From the NCBI RefSeq assembly GCF_048771995.1, contig NC_133025.1, positions 7,440,001 to 7,504,000 of the forward strand: DNA of 64,000 bases. Reading direction: 5' to 3'. How positions within the stretch are numbered: position 1 is the first letter of the stretch; each line of letters begins with the position of its first letter. Made by a program: the position numbers and the translations under genes. The DNA comes from Taeniopygia guttata. Taxonomy: Eukaryota; Chordata; Aves; Passeriformes; Estrildidae. Shown here one piece after another: positions 25,401-36,200 of this stretch. Below the pieces are notes generated by a model, which did not search any database, was not told the origin of the DNA, and was given only the letters and a program-made list of their open reading frames with translations.

Positions 25401-26524
25401 CTGCAAGCTGTTGTTTTTTTTTTTTGACACAACTTAGAAGAGCAATATAAAGGTACACTTTTACATCTTTAACTTATACCAGGCTGATTCACAATAAAAT
25501 TCAGGCAAAAGGGGAGAGGTAGCTTGAAACACATTACAGTATAAATTATTACTTGCTACTTTGCTTTTTTCCTTTCTTTTTCTCTTGTACATTAATGTAG
25601 TTGAGCTGAGCAATTGTTTATAAGTGAGGTTGCATAAATCTTCTGAATTACTTTTGTATCTTTTCACTTGACTCAAAATATTAGGTCAAGATTTCAGGTA
25701 CAGATCTGAACTGTTTCACTCCCTGCTATCTCTTTTTACTAGATTTAAAACTCCTTTATTTCTGCTGCCTTATATATAAGCGCTACTATTTTTTGTATCA
25801 AAGTTACACAATAGATCTCAAATCCCACACTGCTTACCTCTACTTAATTTGTTCATGTCTATCTAAGCTCATTAAATTTTTAAACTGTATACTTTGTATT
25901 TTCTGCTGGCCACATGATTATTATGCATTGCAGAATTTCTGCCATCCTGCTTTCAGGTAATATCTTCAGGGTTAAGTCTCACAGGCATTTCAGAGCAAAT
26001 TCAATTAGCACAGCAACTGTAGTGATGATACTGCTTTTAATGATTGAGTAATTTCTGGACCTTGTGTCATTTGGAAACAAAGTAAGACAAAAACCAAAAT
26101 CTCAGATCTAGTGATTTTTCTTGCTAGAAAGACAGCAAGTCCCACAGAGGACAGTAGAAAATCTTTGGTAACATACAGCAAATCCTGGAGAAGAGTATGT
26201 AGCCTTTTATTTGTAAATTGACTTAGCCCTACTCTGAGTTTTAAGGTTAAATAATTTAGTGATGCAAAAAGGTGACAGAGCAGCTGACAAAGCACACTCT
26301 GGTACTCCCCTTCCTCACCCATCCCTGTGCTATGTGGAAATTCTGCTCACCTGAACTGACTCTGCTGGCTCTGTTTCCTCCTGGAGAGTCTCTGGGAATC
26401 AGCAGCAGTACCCCCACACTGCAGAGAGCAGTTCTGCCAGCAGCCCTCCAGATCTGCTTCCCACTCTGCATTCTTACTCAGTGTCAGTACCTGCAGCAAG
26501 AAGTGCACGTCTCTGCAAGCTGAC
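22498..26524. other. Non-coding sequence
   Basis: I recognise no gene. There is a short T-run at about 25413-25424. No frame shows a known domain, and no CpG-rich segment is present. Confidence 0.5.
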
Positions 26525-26900
26525 CTTGTGTTGCAGCACATGCCATGACACACATACAATTGTTGTAGCACATACAATGACACCATACAATTTCAGAAGG
26601 TTTTAAGCATCCACCCATACAGAATAACACCACACCATTTCAGAAGGCTTCAAACACCTGCTCCTTATTGCTCTTCAGTCCATCCTTTATACCCTTCATG
26701 TTCATGCAGTGCCCCTGTGTGCCCTCTGTTCCCTTTGCTGGCTGCTCAGTGCCCCTGGGCATCCATGGCTCATTGCTGTCAGTGCTGCTCACCTGCTGCT
26801 CACAGCTGTGCCCACTGGGGATGAGGATCAGCACCAGCCCCACTCCCAATGACCACAAACTCTGTGCCTACACCCTTGTACCCATTTTCCTTGCATGAAA
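26525..26900 (-). mobile_element. Probable LTR fragment
   Basis: On the minus strand a GTATAAAGG box (26692-26684) is followed 16 nt later by an AATAAG poly(A)-like signal (26669-26664). This is the same spacing as in the 20.7 kb LTR. Downstream of it on that strand, two imperfect copies of about 30 nt (26580-26610 and 26627-26657, sharing ATTTCAGAAGG) repeat at a 47-nt offset. No CCAAT box is evident. The edges are uncertain and the family is unassigned; it could be another kind of dispersed repeat. Confidence 0.4.
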
Positions 26901-28019
26901 GGCATGCTGTATCCAACCAATATATATTTTTTTCCCATATATTTTCAGAGTGAGTCCCTTGCTGCATTCCTGGGAGTGCTTGCAGGTTTGTGTGTTTTAT
27001 TTTACCAAAAGTGAAGAGAAATGCTGCTCCAGCTGAAATCAGTGCTACTCAGACTTTGGATTTTATCCTGCACTTAGGTGAGCAACAAATACTTGGGACC
27101 AACGTTGTGACCCAGTGCAGAAGAACAAAACAAAGCAGCAGCAGGGTTTCTATCCTGTTTCCCATTTTTTCTGGAAAGATAATTTGATTTTTTTTTTCAT
27201 GTAGTTGATTACACAAGGTGCTTTGTTTGGCACCCTGGTGAGCGATGGGGCCTTTGATGGAAGCACCATAACCCACTTTCCTTCCTCCAGCTGGAGCTAA
27301 AATCAGAGCAAGGCTCTGTGCAAGAACAAAGGGAAATTGCAAACCTGTCTCCGCTAGCAGAGCATTACAGAACTCCTTTCCTGACTGCTCCAGCAAGAGT
27401 CTCAAGTGACCTAAAAAGAGCAAATTGAACCATTTTTGTGTTAGAATATGGTCACAGCAATGACACCAGCCAGGGATGGACAGAGGCTTTGCATGATGCA
27501 AAGCTCTAATTCTACCCTTATATCCCACGTCTCTTTTAATGAGGTGAATAAAAGCTGAGTCAAACCTGAATCACGGTGAGCAGAAACTGCGGTAAAATTA
27601 ACAAAAAAGAAAAGTCACTCCATGAATTGAAACAAAAAAAAAAAGAGCTATGTATTGGAGTCTGAAAAGTGGATCAATAAGGACAGGAACATCTTGTGCT
27701 AGCCATGGAAAGCCCTTTGCTGGGGTTTGCTAGTTAGATAAGAGGAGGAGGAAGACCCAGGAGGGAGCAGGAAAGTGAGCAGGGCCACCCCTGAGATGTC
27801 AGGAGGGGAAAGGACGATCGGTGCCTGAGGCAGTCACAAACTTCATTAGGAATGAGTAGTTGGACATTGCTGGGGAACGGGAGACAAAATTCGGAATGAA
27901 AGGCAACCACCGAGGGAGAAATGCATATAATTCTGGGGGATAAGAATAATTTGGGTCAGGCCACGACTAAGCTGCTTTCCCATGTCACTGAGCAGGTCGC
28001 TGCCCTGCTCTGGCCATGA
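26901..28019. other. Non-coding sequence upstream of CpG island
   Basis: No gene is supportable. The minus-strand 159-codon frame at 27049-27528 has no domain and starts and ends in unremarkable sequence. An A-run lies at about 27631-27642. The last 200 bases grade into the CpG island and may hold distal promoter sequence of the + strand gene. Confidence 0.5.
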
Positions 28020-29470
28020 GCTGAGCGGTCCAGCGCACACCCTGCCGGGTGGGATCCCGCCTTGCGTGGGGCACACGGGGCATCCCCAGCGGTCCGAGGA
28101 GCAGGGAGGTGGGTTCAGGCACCCACGCCTGGGCAGGGATAGGGGTGGTGGCAGTCAGGCGGGAGACAGCGGGGGATGCAGGCCAGCATCCCCCGGCAGG
28201 GCTGGGGAAGGGGAGAATCCATTCCACAGCACCGCTCTCAGCTCGGAGCCTGTCGAAACCAGAGGCTCCAGGAGGGGGCTGCTGCCGTGCTCCCCAGTAT
28301 GGCCCGGGCTGCCGGCGGTGCCTGCGGGTTTCTCCCCCGCCGCGAAGGTTTTGGGGCTGCTGAGGATGCTCCACGCTCCCTTGGCCACGCCGGGGCTGGA
28401 GCAGCCTCGGCAGCGTGCGCCTGCGCTGCCAGCCTTCCTCCCCCTGCCGCTCCTCCTCCTCCTCCCCCGCTGCCGGCCCCTCCTCCCGGCTCTGGCTGCC
28501 GGGGCCGGCCGGGGCCGCTGTGTGCGGGAGCCCCGGGGTTATGCGCGGCTGGCGGCGGGGCGCAGGGCCAGGGGCAGCCCGCGGCCGGGGCTCGCAGGTG
28601 TCCGCCAGGAGCAGGGGGCGGTGATCCCCAGCAGCACCCCCCGGCCCCGGGAAGGGGTGCGCGGGCGCTCCGCGGCGGGGGAGGAGGAGGAGGAGGAAGA
28701 TGATGCTGCTGAGGATGCTGAGGATGCGGCGGGCCGGAGCGGAGCGGGGGTACCCGGGCAGCGCCTGGGTGTGCTGCTGGCTGCTGGGCTGGCAGGCGGC
28801 CGCCCTGCAGCTGCCGCCCTGCGAAGAGGTGAGATTTTCCTCCTCCGCTTTGGGTTTTCCCCATTCGTAAGGGCGGGTGGGGGATATGCACCGGCTCGGG
28901 AGGAGGGTGGTATCCCAGCAAGGGGATGTTGCTGGCTCCTCAGAGCTGTCCGGGGGATGGTAGAGGAGTCAGACCCACGGGGAAGGACCCTCCACCGCGG
29001 TGCGGGGGGGACTCTGGGGCGGCCGAGCCCTCCCGCATCATCACGAGTAGAGCGGCTGCCTTGGCCGTCGGTCGCGAACCGCGCTCCCCTTGCCCGTGGT
29101 GATCGCTGCTCCCTTCGGTGTATGGAAATAGAGTCCCCCTCCAAACGAACGGAGCTCGATCGGCCTCGCTGCTTTTCTAAATACCGTGTTGAATCAGCGC
29201 AAAGCTGGAGAGTAAGCGAGGGATGGTGTGTGGAGCTGTCCCGCCCGCCCGGTGTCAGCTCGGTGTGTCCGAGGCTGAGCCGTGCGTGTGACATGGGGGA
29301 GAGAAACTTTCTGTCTCTCCAGTGCTGTAAGAACCCGGAGCAGGCGGGAGTCGGTGTGCCCGGAGCGGGGACGCTCCGCACGGCCGTGCGGGATGCGGCG
29401 CTGGGGCGGCCGGACGGGGATGCGCAGCCCCGGGTGGCCCCTGAGCTTTTCCGGGAAAGGGACCTGGGCT
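28020..29470 (+). promoter_or_regulatory. CpG island promoter
   Basis: CpG dinucleotides and GC content rise abruptly at about 28020 and fall by about 29470, whereas CpG is scarce elsewhere. GC-box-like GGGGCGG/CCGCCC words, CTC-rich (28446-28468) and GGA-rich (28678-28699) tracts, and the absence of a TATA box fit a dispersed-start vertebrate promoter with a 5' UTR. It spans the first coding exon at 28700. The transcription start is not determinable here; I infer it lies between about 28050 and 28650. Confidence 0.88.
28700..28828 (+). CDS. First coding exon of unidentified secreted/membrane protein (partial)
   Basis: Translation starts at 28700, the first of two tandem ATGs, with A at -3 (GAGGAAGATGATG). 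The same frame has a stop (TGA at 28622) upstream, so this is the earliest start. The 43 encoded residues are M-M-L-L-R-M-L-R-M-R-R at the N-terminus, then a hydrophobic core AWVCCWLLGWQAAAL (residues 22-36), then QLPPCEE. This is a good signal peptide, with cleavage likely around residues 34-37 and a cysteine at 41 beginning the mature domain. The exon ends GAG followed by the donor GTGAGA (28829-28834), phase 0. It lies in the CpG island. I could not match the short peptide to a named family, and I found no following exon in the remaining 35 kb, so the first intron is probably long. Gene identity is open; the existence of the exon is inferred from the combined signals. Confidence 0.6.
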
Positions 29471-30041
29471 TCATGAAGCTATTTTTCCAGAGTTTCCAGC
29501 CTTACTCCTACATGCAGGGAAATCCTCTCTGCTGCTGTTAAAGAGCAAGTGGGTCTTTCCTGTGTTTAACCAGCAGTAGAGGTGAGGAGGCTGGGTATCA
29601 CCATCCCAAACGGGTCTAGGTGGCCCCGGAGCTCTGTTCAGGCAAGCAGAACCTGTAATCGGGTTAACAATGGTCAGTCCCCTTCCTTCTAACCCACTTC
29701 CATCCGAGGATGCTCTAGGACCACAGCTTCCCCACTTTACCTCTTGCAAGAACGAATTTGTGCATTCTCAGAGTGGGTTGGGTGGCTGCAGCTGGATGGG
29801 AGCACTCGGCTGGGGAAGGGTCCTGATCCATGCTTGGAGGCTATTGCAGCTCCTCGGCTGTGGGTGCAGAAGTCCAGGTCTCCTTCCTGTGATGAAAGAG
29901 AGCATTTCTGACCTGGGGAATATTGTCTCTTTGCCTATGAAATTTCCTTGTTGTCTTCCAAGTAGCAGAGCTCAGTGCTAGTCTAGCGTGGGAAATCTTG
30001 CAGTAGGGAGAGGTGATGTCTGGCAAATCAGTGTCTGTTTT
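28829..30041 (+). other. Start of presumed first intron
   Basis: Begins with GTGAGA and stays GC-rich to about 29470, then returns to CpG-poor sequence. Long open frames on both strands in the GC-rich part (27982-29541 on +, 28539-29474 on -) are explained by scarcity of stop codons in GC-rich DNA and have no recognisable domains. Confidence 0.5.
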
Positions 30042-30107
30042 GGGCATGTTTCTCTTAAATGTTGATCATTCTCAGGGCATGTTTTTCCTAAATGTTAGTC
30101 ATTCCCA
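30042..30107 (+). repeat. 33-nt tandem duplication (2 copies)
   Basis: Units at 30042-30074 and 30075-30107 both begin GGGCATGTTT, contain TAAATGTT and end CATTC(T/C)CA. They differ at a handful of positions with no length change. A small, moderately old tandem duplication. Confidence 0.85.
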
Positions 30108-30218
30108 GAGAGAGGAATTTCTGCAGCCCACCTGCTTTACATTACCTAGCTCCCTTTTCAAAGCTGGTGAAGGGAAACAGGTACTTTTAGAGCTGTTTTC
30201 ATCCTAAAGTCTTTGCTT

Positions 30219-30267
30219 AAAAAAAAAAAAAAAAAACAAAAAACAAAAAAAAAACAACAAAAAAAAA
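30219..30267 (+). repeat. A-rich tract
   Basis: Forty-nine bases consisting only of A with five interspersed C residues. It may be a retroposon tail or plain simple repeat; I see no recognisable retroposon body upstream. Confidence 0.85.
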
Positions 30268-33200
30268 CCTCTGCAGATGGTTAAAGGTGAGAGCTGAACC
30301 TGTGCAGTGGTACCAAAATTGTAGGACTGGTATTTTGAGCATCTTACATTGGGCTCTAGGTGTGCAAATTCTCTCTGAAGCACCTGTACACCTGTGACTC
30401 TGGACCTGTGTGTTTTTGCTTTTTTTTCAGAGAGGCTAAAAATGTTGTTTTACTTGGCTTGAGTGCTCTTTGAAACAGAGACAGCCCTCACTCACATGGT
30501 TAAAAAGCTGTGTGCTACTTGTGCTGGGATGTGTGCAGCCATGAAAGTGTGTGTCCCAGGAAATATAATTACAAACCTGTCTGGATGGAGACAGAGGGGG
30601 AAAAAAAGGGAGCTTACAAAAAACCAGGATAGCAGATAAGCTGCTTTACAAAAGGGAAGAACAGAAGTTAATAGTTTTGTATCAAAACGTTGCCATTTGC
30701 CCTAATTGAGTCCAATTTGAGTGACCTGGGTGTATTGCCATTAACAACAGATCAGCTCCCGATGAGATTGGCTCTGATTTGGGCAGGCTCAGACAGGATG
30801 AAGTTGTGCCATAAGAAGGTACAGCCTGTCAGAGGGTATTGCAGTCCTTTAAAGACTTGGAAAACATATTTTGTTTTATACTCGAAAGGTCTGAGGAGCA
30901 CAAGGCTTAACGTACTGACAGGTGATTCATTTTCAATCTATAGGGGATCCTTCTTTAGCAGCACTTTCCACACTCCTGCCTTGGCACCTTGATTTTGGTT
31001 CCCTTACTTATGACAAATACAGATGTCTGCTGGTTTGTGAGATTTCTGTGCTGGCACAACATTTGGAGCAGTGGGATCTCTGGCTGTGCCTGAGGCTCTG
31101 TGGTGCTCTGATTACATGGATAGTAAAATAATAATGTCTAGCAATGTCACTTTCCAGAAACCTTTTTGTCATTGACTTCATTTGTCAGGGACTGTAGTAG
31201 TTCAGCACGCTGGATTTAGGAGGAGTGTGTTTGTGCTGGAAACCAAGGGTACAATCAGCTTGAATTAAAGCTCCTGTGAATTTTTGGAGTAAATTGATAC
31301 AGCCATAAGCTTCTGGCACAACAGTGCCAGGCTATGATGGTCATTCACGTCACATTCCCTGAGCTCTCCAGTGCCAGCAGCAAATTTAAAGGTGAGTTGT
31401 GCATCTCCAAGAGATGGAGGCAGGCTCAGCTTGGATTTCTGGGGTACCTCTGGGGTCCAGAGCCTGGGGAGACCCATTACTGTACCCTGTGCCTCTGGGG
31501 ATTTGGCAGCTCGAATTAGGACAGTGGTGGAAAAATAAGTGCTTGGTGAATTCTTTCTGCTGTGCCAATGATGATCAGGGTACTCAAGCAAATATTTCAC
31601 GTGTTGCATAAATTATGACTTTGAGTGGAATTGATGGCACCCATGCTTTCCACTGCCATTAAATACACATTAAGCTGTTATGTTGGAAATAATGAGATAT
31701 TCATGTCAGTCCCCCTGCTGCTGCAGGGACAATGATTGTTACATCTTATATTCCAGTGTTTTGTATTTTTTCTTTTCTGAACTTTTCAACTGAATGGGTC
31801 TTCTTCAGCTTCCCCTTAGAGATTCACCCAAATCTGAGCAGATTTTGCTTTTATGACATTTGATACTCAGCCTAAATGGGTCTTTTCTTCATTTCATATT
31901 TTCCTGTGTTGTTTTTTGCAATAATAATAAAAAATATGAACTCCCTAAGTGACTCTTCTCTTGATTCCTATTCAGCCAAATTGCTTTCAAAGAGAGATAC
32001 AGAGTATCCTGCTGGCAAAGATGTTTTCTTTCACACTCCTGTTCAACTCTCAGTTATTATGCAGATTGAGAAATGCCTTTGACATTGATAATAAATGTGA
32101 TTCTGATACATTGCATGGTTTACCTGCTGTTTTAGTAGACATACTATAAAGGGTAATGCTAAATGCTTTCTTTAATGGAATGTATTTTTGCACTAGTCTG
32201 CTAGAATCCTTATGGAAAAGACAAAAACAAGATAAGAAATGTTCTTGGAAAATGAGTCTTTTATAAAATTACCTGCAAGGCAAAGGCAAAGAAGTCTTAA
32301 GAATAAAGGGGAAGCATAAAATTGAACTTAGGTCAAGTAAGGGATATTTGGTGTGTTGAAATAGCACCAGATCTCATGATGAGAAGTGGTTGAAAAATCC
32401 AGTATGTCTAAGCTAAGTGTGAAGTATTTTAAGTATATTAATACATTAAATCAGGATACTAGGTACTGAGCTGAGCAGTGTGGGAAGCAAGGTGAAATTC
32501 TGTCTTAGCGTGTGAAGGATGGAGAGGAGATGTGTCAGCTGTGGGAAGGTGTTACGTAAGCTGCACGCCTGTCACCCAGTACACATGGCAGGAGTAACAG
32601 GGGTGTCTGCTGGCAGAAATCTGAATATCTGAAACGCTCTTGTGTTGTAAGTGAGCTGTACCTGCTTGGGAAGAGGTTTGGAGTCATTGCAGAAGGTTCT
32701 GTCGAGGCGGCACATGTGCTGATGGTGAAACAATTTGGGTGGGTGAGGAAAAGAAAAAGAAAAGAATAAAACCTGTCAGAGTGGTTTTGTGCCCTATCAT
32801 TAGTACTCAGGAACCGTGAACGCTGTGTTTGTTCTACAGCTGCTTAATGAGCACGCAGCAAAGGGTGGGGCTGTCTAGGTAAGGAGGAGTAACTTAACAG
32901 AGCAAGAGAAAGAACATGCATTAATGCATGGGATAGAGAAATTAATGAGATGCAAATCTATGGGGTAAGATGCACACGATTTTTGTGCACTTGAAAGGCT
33001 AAATGTTTTTATTATTAAAAGGTAATATTTTTTATTTTTATGTAACCATAAATAACCTTTGGGTTGATCAAATACAACTATTTGATCTCTGAGATTCATT
33101 TAGTCTCTGTCGGCTTTAAAAACCTTGATGGGATAGCTCATTTAGGAAAGAATTCTCCTTCTAAGTTGGTTTCCTTGCTGCCCCTTGTTGGTACCCTCGT

Positions 33201-36200
33201 GCATTTCTCTGAAGCATCTGCATTTGCTATTTTGGCAACAGAGCAGGTGCTACCTATACCAGCTGCTGGGATGATCCAGTGTTGTATTCCCTAATTTCTA
33301 ACCACCCTGAAAAATATTAGACACTTAATCTATGAACAATTCATAGTCAGCAGAAGAGGCTGAGGAAAGATTCCTACACAGACCATTTTATTTCTTTCAT
33401 GTCTTGCTGCATGGATTTTGTCTTTGTGGGGGAAAGAGAAATGTACAGCTTCCATTTTCCATGGTGATGAAGGGTCATAAAGATGAGGAAAGAGGAGCAA
33501 AAAACAGGCTACAAAACTGCTGACAATGAAGTCGATGGAGTGGAAACACGTGCACAAAAGGTGAGGAGACATGTTAAAACAGGTACCACAGCAGAAAGCA
33601 CATGAGCAGACCAAGGTGGGGGAAGCACAGGAGAGATTGGTGAGGTGTCAGAAGTGAAAACCTGGGAAGGGAGACAGATGCTGGCATAAAAACTGGATAG
33701 TGAGCCGTGGTTGTAATGATTCAAGGATAAGGGAATTAGTCATAGTGGAAACTGCTGTAACAGACCATAAACTCAAAAGAGTAGTAGCCATTAAACCAAC
33801 ACAAGATTGCATTTCTTCCACCATCAAATATCACTGGATCATTCAGGGTGAGATTTATCATTTATAAAGAAGGCCATGATTTTATTTTCTCTTTTTCTTC
33901 ATAGGCTGAGTGAGAATGGGAGCTGTGCTGAGATTCCTGATACATCCATGCATCATGGAGTCAGGACTAGCAGGCAGCCAGGGGCCAGGATGGGTTTTTG
34001 CAGGAATTTGGGCTGTCAGCTGCCTCATCCAAGCCACGTTTTCCTCCAGGTGTTGGTTGGGAAGGCTTTGGCAGTACTGTGTGTTGCTTTATGCCGAGTG
34101 CTGACCTGGGTCAGAAATGCTGGAATCACTGAAAGGAACCTTTTCCATGAGGCTGTCCCTGTACTCAGAGAAGGTGTTGGCAGGGCTCCCACTGACTGCA
34201 GCGACCCTGGGGCAGAGCCAGGGGCTCTCAGACCTGCAGGGCTCAGGCTGTGGGCAGCAGGGAGATGCCATCACTGCAGGCTTCCCTGTGTCATATGGTA
34301 GGTTGCTGTCAACACCTGCTGAAGGAAGCAGTAAGCATCAACTAAGTAGAAATAAAAAGATTAGAGAAGAACAGATAATAGTTGGTACAAAGAAAAGCAG
34401 CCTTGAATGCCTCATGCTTGAGATAGGGAAGAAACAGTGTTTGGGAACAGGTCCCACATGTTTCCCAGATGGTGCCAAGGTTTTTCTAGGGGCTGCTGCT
34501 GTGAAGGTCCAATGTTATTATCCAGCATGGCCATATCTTCCCTAACTCTTACACCTACTTGGAAAAGAGTGTCCTGCTCACCAGTCCTTGTTAATACCTT
34601 AGGTCTTACCCTCGACCTGAAAGTGTGTTTAGATTTTGATTGCTGGTACTGGGAATGTTTTGGTTTTCAGTCATTTGAAAACAAAACCTCTGATTTTGAA
34701 GGAGAGAAATGGATAACCCCTCTGATTTTGTTTTGTATTTTAACAACCATCTTTTAAAGCAAACAAACAAACAAAACACTTTCAAGTACAAAACGTTGTC
34801 TAAATCTCATAATGACCTTGTTTCACAAGCATTGTGATACTCTCTCTGATAAATAGTGCCAGACAGTAATCGCTGTGCACTTGGGACATGGGCTCAGAGC
34901 CGATTTAAGATGATCTAGGACGACATGTGCAGCTGAGCTGCTGGCTCTGCTGTGTTGGTGCTGATGATCCTGTCACTGTGCTGAGTCAGATCTAATGCTG
35001 ATTTGGCTGCAGACTCACCTGCCATAAGGGAAAAAAACCAAAACACTAAGAAGCCAAAACAAAAGGGTGAGAGTTTAGCTGGGAGAGTGTCAGAGATGAC
35101 TCAGACAGTGTTTAGGTTCTGGGGTAATAGAAGTGATACAAGTGGCTTTGGAACCTATTCAAGGGCACAAATCTGGTCTTTTATTTCTAGAACATAAAGG
35201 TCTGGTGAGATAGAGCTAGCCTGGATTTACATTGAGATAATGGCAAGGGGATTGTATTTTGTGATGTAGGAAGAAGAAAATGAGAGCTGTGTGTTAAAGG
35301 TGTGGAAGAACTGGATTGTTGCTCTCTGTTGTGCTTTGACTTAAGAGACACAAATGCTTTCCCTGCAAGGAAAGGTATTTGCTCGCTGCAAGACATGTTT
35401 TCAATGAAAAAAATAATAATTCCAGATGGTGGTATTTTCCCAACAGGAAAATTCCTTTGGCATTGAGTTTTTACTGCTACAAAGAGAAAACAAATCACTC
35501 ATCCCATTGCTATGGAATTATCCTCTCTTACCTGTTAGTGTTTTGTGGTCAAGATATACAACACACAACACAGGTGATTTATTGTGATATTTCAAGACTG
35601 TTGGAAAGTACTTACAAAAAGTGATAGGAACTGTTAATTGGTGGTGAAAATGCTGGGTAGCTCAATTTTCATTTAGTTAGATTTTGTTCCACCTTAGAGG
35701 TACAAATATTTTCCAGGGATAATCCAAAGGAAAGTGGCTTGGTGTTTGGGACTGGTTAAAAGGCTATGTCCACCCTGCCAAGAACAGGAGCCTCAGGAGA
35801 AGATATTCCTGTAAACAAGATGAGCAAATCCATGAGTGTGGGCAGATCCCTGGCCCTCTTCTAGTTAGCAGGGTTGACCCAGTCAAAAGAGCTATTTTCT
35901 ATATGATAATTACCAATGTGTGTTACTAGTGCTAATCTTATAATCCAATTTGTTGAAAAAAAACTGCTTTAGGGAGAGGGTGAACTTTCCCTCTGAGGGT
36001 AGAACTGGCCTGAACATGCTTAGAATTGTTTTTGATGTGATGAATATGGTCAGAAAATTCAAATGCATTAGACAACCAAGCCAGAGGGAGGAGCGATGGG
36101 GAGTGCAAAATCTGAAGTTGCCATTAACATAATTGCTGCTGGCTTGATAAAATACAGGACACATTTAATAGTCAAGAAATCAGTATCTAAATCAATTGTA

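Noticed and set aside
27049..27528. 159-codon minus-strand frame
   Set aside because: No recognisable domain and no promoter or splice signals. Length is compatible with chance in 64 kb.
28823..28840. Reading through CEEVRF as a glypican-like CEEVR motif
   Set aside because: The resemblance covers only five residues, and the position is better explained as the splice donor GAG|GTGAGA. The sequence after it is not glypican-like.
28539..29474. 311-codon minus-strand frame in the CpG island
   Set aside because: Same explanation: low stop density in GC-rich sequence, with Ser/Arg/Pro-rich low-complexity composition and no domain.
27982..29541. 519-codon open frame on the + strand through the CpG island
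   Set aside because: GC-rich DNA lacks stop codons. The frame is Ala/Gly/Arg/Pro-rich without domains, and is out of frame with the better-supported signal-peptide exon at 28700.
33876..34545. Two overlapping about 140-codon frames suggesting an exon
   Set aside because: Different frames cover the same DNA, neither resembles a known domain, and no matching donor site was found.
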